From Clostridia bacterium (lineage in GTDB: Bacteria; Bacillota_A; Clostridia; UBA1212; UBA1255), in assembly GCA_017522515.1 (NCBI GenBank), contig JAFWZH010000073.1, forward strand, positions 1-13,747: a DNA stretch of 13,747 nt, given 5' to 3'. Below the pieces are notes generated by a model. The model saw only the letters and a program-made list of their open reading frames with translations. It was not told the origin of the DNA and made no database searches. The position numbers were made by a program, and so were the translations under genes. Positions 12,085 to 13,747 of this stretch are shown here, in pieces (within the stretch, counting starts at the first letter, position 1; each line of letters opens with the position of its first letter).

Positions 12085-13644
12085 ATGAAAACCGCAGTTA
12101 TTTACGCTCGATATTCAAGTGATAGACAAACTGAACAGTCTATCGAAGGTCAAGTTCGTGTGTGTAATGACTTTGCCGAAAGGAACGGAATTGTAATTGT
12201 TCATTCCTATATCGACAGAGCCACTACGGGTACAAACGATAACCGTGAGCAATTCCAACAAATGATGAAAGACAGCGATAAACGTGCTTGGGATTACGTT
12301 TTGGTATATAAACTTGACCGTTTTTCTCGTAATAAATACGAGATGGCTATGCACAGAAAACGCCTTAAAGACAACGGCATTAAAATTCTGTCTGCTATGG
12401 AAAATATCCCTGAAACGCCTGAGGGCATTTTGCTTGAATCGTTGCTTGAAGGTATGAACCAATACTATTCAGAAGAATTGTCGCAAAAAACAAGGCGTGG
12501 TCAAAGAGAAACACGCTTAAAAGGTTTACATTGTGCAGGTAAACTGAATTACGGTTACTACACCGAAAAGAAAAAAGTAATGATAAATGAAGAAGACGCC
12601 GCCGTTGTAAAAGAGATTTTTACACGTTTTGCAGCAGGTGAACGAGGCATCGACATTGAAAGAGATTTTGCCGAGCGTGGTATCCTCTATCGTGGCAAAC
12701 ATTTCACCGCTGCGAATATGTACGTTATTCTTCACGTTGAGAAATACACGGGTAAATACGTGCTACACGGCGAAGAATACTACGACATTTATCCACAAAT
12801 CATTACGCCAGAGCTTTATGAGATTGCTCGAAAAAGGATTGATGCTAACCGATAGGGAAAGCACGTTCCAGACGTTACGTATTTACTCAGAGGAAAAGCA
12901 TTTTGCGGTCAATGTGGTGCAAGGCTAACTTCCTATACGGGAACGTCAAAGACAGGTCGTGTTTTTAGGTATTACAAATGCTACAATGCTATTGGTAAAA
13001 GAGATTGCCAAACTAAAATGTATCAAAAAGACGTTTTAGACCGAATTATTATTGATACCCTTTTCAACCTTATAAACGGTGAAAATTTAGCGTTTCTTGT
13101 TGACGAGATATGCAAGGCTCATAATAGAAACCTTGAAGCTGAAAATCCCGTTAAGATGCTTGAAAAACAGTTAGTTCAAGTCAATAAGTCGTTAAGCAAT
13201 ATAATGGTCGCTATTGAAAGTGGCATCATAACGGACACGACAAAAGAACGCTTACAAGAGCTTGAAACAACCAAGCGTGAATTGCAGGAACGTCTTATAA
13301 TGGAACGTATGCGTGAAGAAGTCCGTATTGAAAGAACTCAGGTTGAAAAGTATCTTAAAAACGGAGCAAAAGAAGCACCACAAATAATGCTTGACTTGTT
13401 AGTGGAAAAAGTATTCGTTCATAATGATAAAATTGAATTAGTGTTAAAATACACTTCAACGCCGAAACCTACACCACCCGACGATGAAGATGAAAATAAC
13501 CCCGATGGTAACAAACACCGTCGGGGTTTTACTATTATGCAAACTACTACTGAATACGAAGTTTACACCACAATAGGATTAAAAAAAGGCTTTGAGCCAA
13601 GACTCAAAGACACCTACGAAATTACTGTTATTATTGAAATATGA
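12085..13644 (+). pseudogene. Large serine recombinase interrupted by one in-frame amber codon
   Basis: ATG 12085 opens a frame of 519 codons that ends in TGA 13642-13644 and is broken only by TAG at 12853-12855 (codon 257). Before it lie the resolvase domain (Ile-Tyr-Ala-Arg-Tyr-Ser11-Ser-Asp-Arg-Gln with catalytic Ser11; Lys-Leu-Asp-Arg-Phe-Ser-Arg-Asn) and most of the recombinase domain. After it come Gly-Lys-His-Val-Pro-Asp-Val-Thr-Tyr-Leu-Leu, a zinc ribbon (Cys-Gly-Gln-Cys ... Lys-Cys ... Asp-Cys) and a coiled coil at about 350-430. Such enzymes insert and excise conjugative or mobilisable elements and need both halves. AAGGAGGG precedes the start. Other genes here stop at TAG, so this is more likely a nonsense mutation than recoding; a base-call error is possible. 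Confidence 0.85.
13498..13530 (+). terminator. Terminator-like hairpin inside the recombinase coding region
   Basis: AACCCCGATGG (13498-13508) pairs with CCGTCGGGGTT (13518-13528), with one G-U, around a nine-base loop, and is followed by TTTT. It lies about 110 bases before the recombinase stop codon and encodes Asn-Pro-Asp-Gly-Asn-Lys-His-Arg-Arg-Gly. It looks like a rho-independent terminator, with a short T run. Confidence 0.5.
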
Positions 13645-13747
13645 TGATTTTTAAGGAAAAACTAACTATTTACTACTATAAAAGGTGTTCTGTTGGGGTT
13701 AAACAAACGCAGAATCTCCTATTGTAGTTATACTATTAGGAATTACA

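Noticed and set aside
12085..13644. Alternative genetic code reading TAG as an amino acid
   Set aside because: The CDF and lipoprotein genes end sensibly at TAG with family-typical C-termini, so TAG is a stop in this genome.
13645..13747. Attachment site or further gene at the right edge
   Set aside because: About 100 AT-rich bases with no clear repeat matching the left flank of the recombinase and no ribosome site plus frame.

Overview
The window is AT-rich DNA that looks like an accessory region of a low-GC anaerobic Bacillota genome, most likely a gut Clostridia. The signs are AGGAGG-type ribosome binding sites, an aldo/keto reductase with a clostridial-type 2x[4Fe-4S] tail, a lnu(C)-like lincosamide resistance gene and a large serine recombinase of the kind carried by clostridial mobile elements. 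No rRNA, tRNA or CRISPR array was seen. Stop codons TAA, TGA and TAG are all used by intact genes. Nearly everything lies on the minus strand; only the cation efflux gene and the recombinase are on the plus strand.

Left part (1-3934): the 5' portion of a small lipoprotein gene runs off the left edge. It is followed by a start-less gene remnant behind a promoter with a strong palindromic operator, and by two doubtful small genes. Next come an isoprenylcysteine-methyltransferase-like membrane enzyme and a TetR regulator, divergent from a zinc/cadmium-type CDF efflux pump with a 12-bp inverted-repeat operator between them. An ElaA-type acetyltransferase converges on the pump gene so tightly that their stop codons overlap.

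Middle part (4107-9087): a surface lipoprotein with a glycosidase-like barrel and a discoidin-type carbohydrate-binding domain, a ferredoxin-tailed aldo/keto reductase, an ECF sigma/anti-sigma pair with a candidate self-recognised promoter, and a seven-helix YwaF-like membrane protein.

Right-centre part (9140-11465) is the most interesting stretch. Three identical 39-bp repeats in the same orientation separate three gene units: an Imm-5-like gene, the lnu(C)-like gene, and a MarR-flavodoxin pair. The first 12 bp of the repeat also occurs alone at the head of the series, just downstream of a near-consensus promoter. This is the logic of an integron: promoter, insertion site, then cassettes each ending in a conserved recombination arm. 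No tyrosine integrase is visible. The divergent neighbour is a large serine recombinase, so this may be an integron-like array built by another recombinase; that link is inference.

Right edge (11561-13747): a 47-codon gene missed by length cut-offs, a 380-bp leader rich in inverted repeats, and the serine recombinase, which is cut by one in-frame amber codon and carries a terminator-like hairpin within its last 150 bases.
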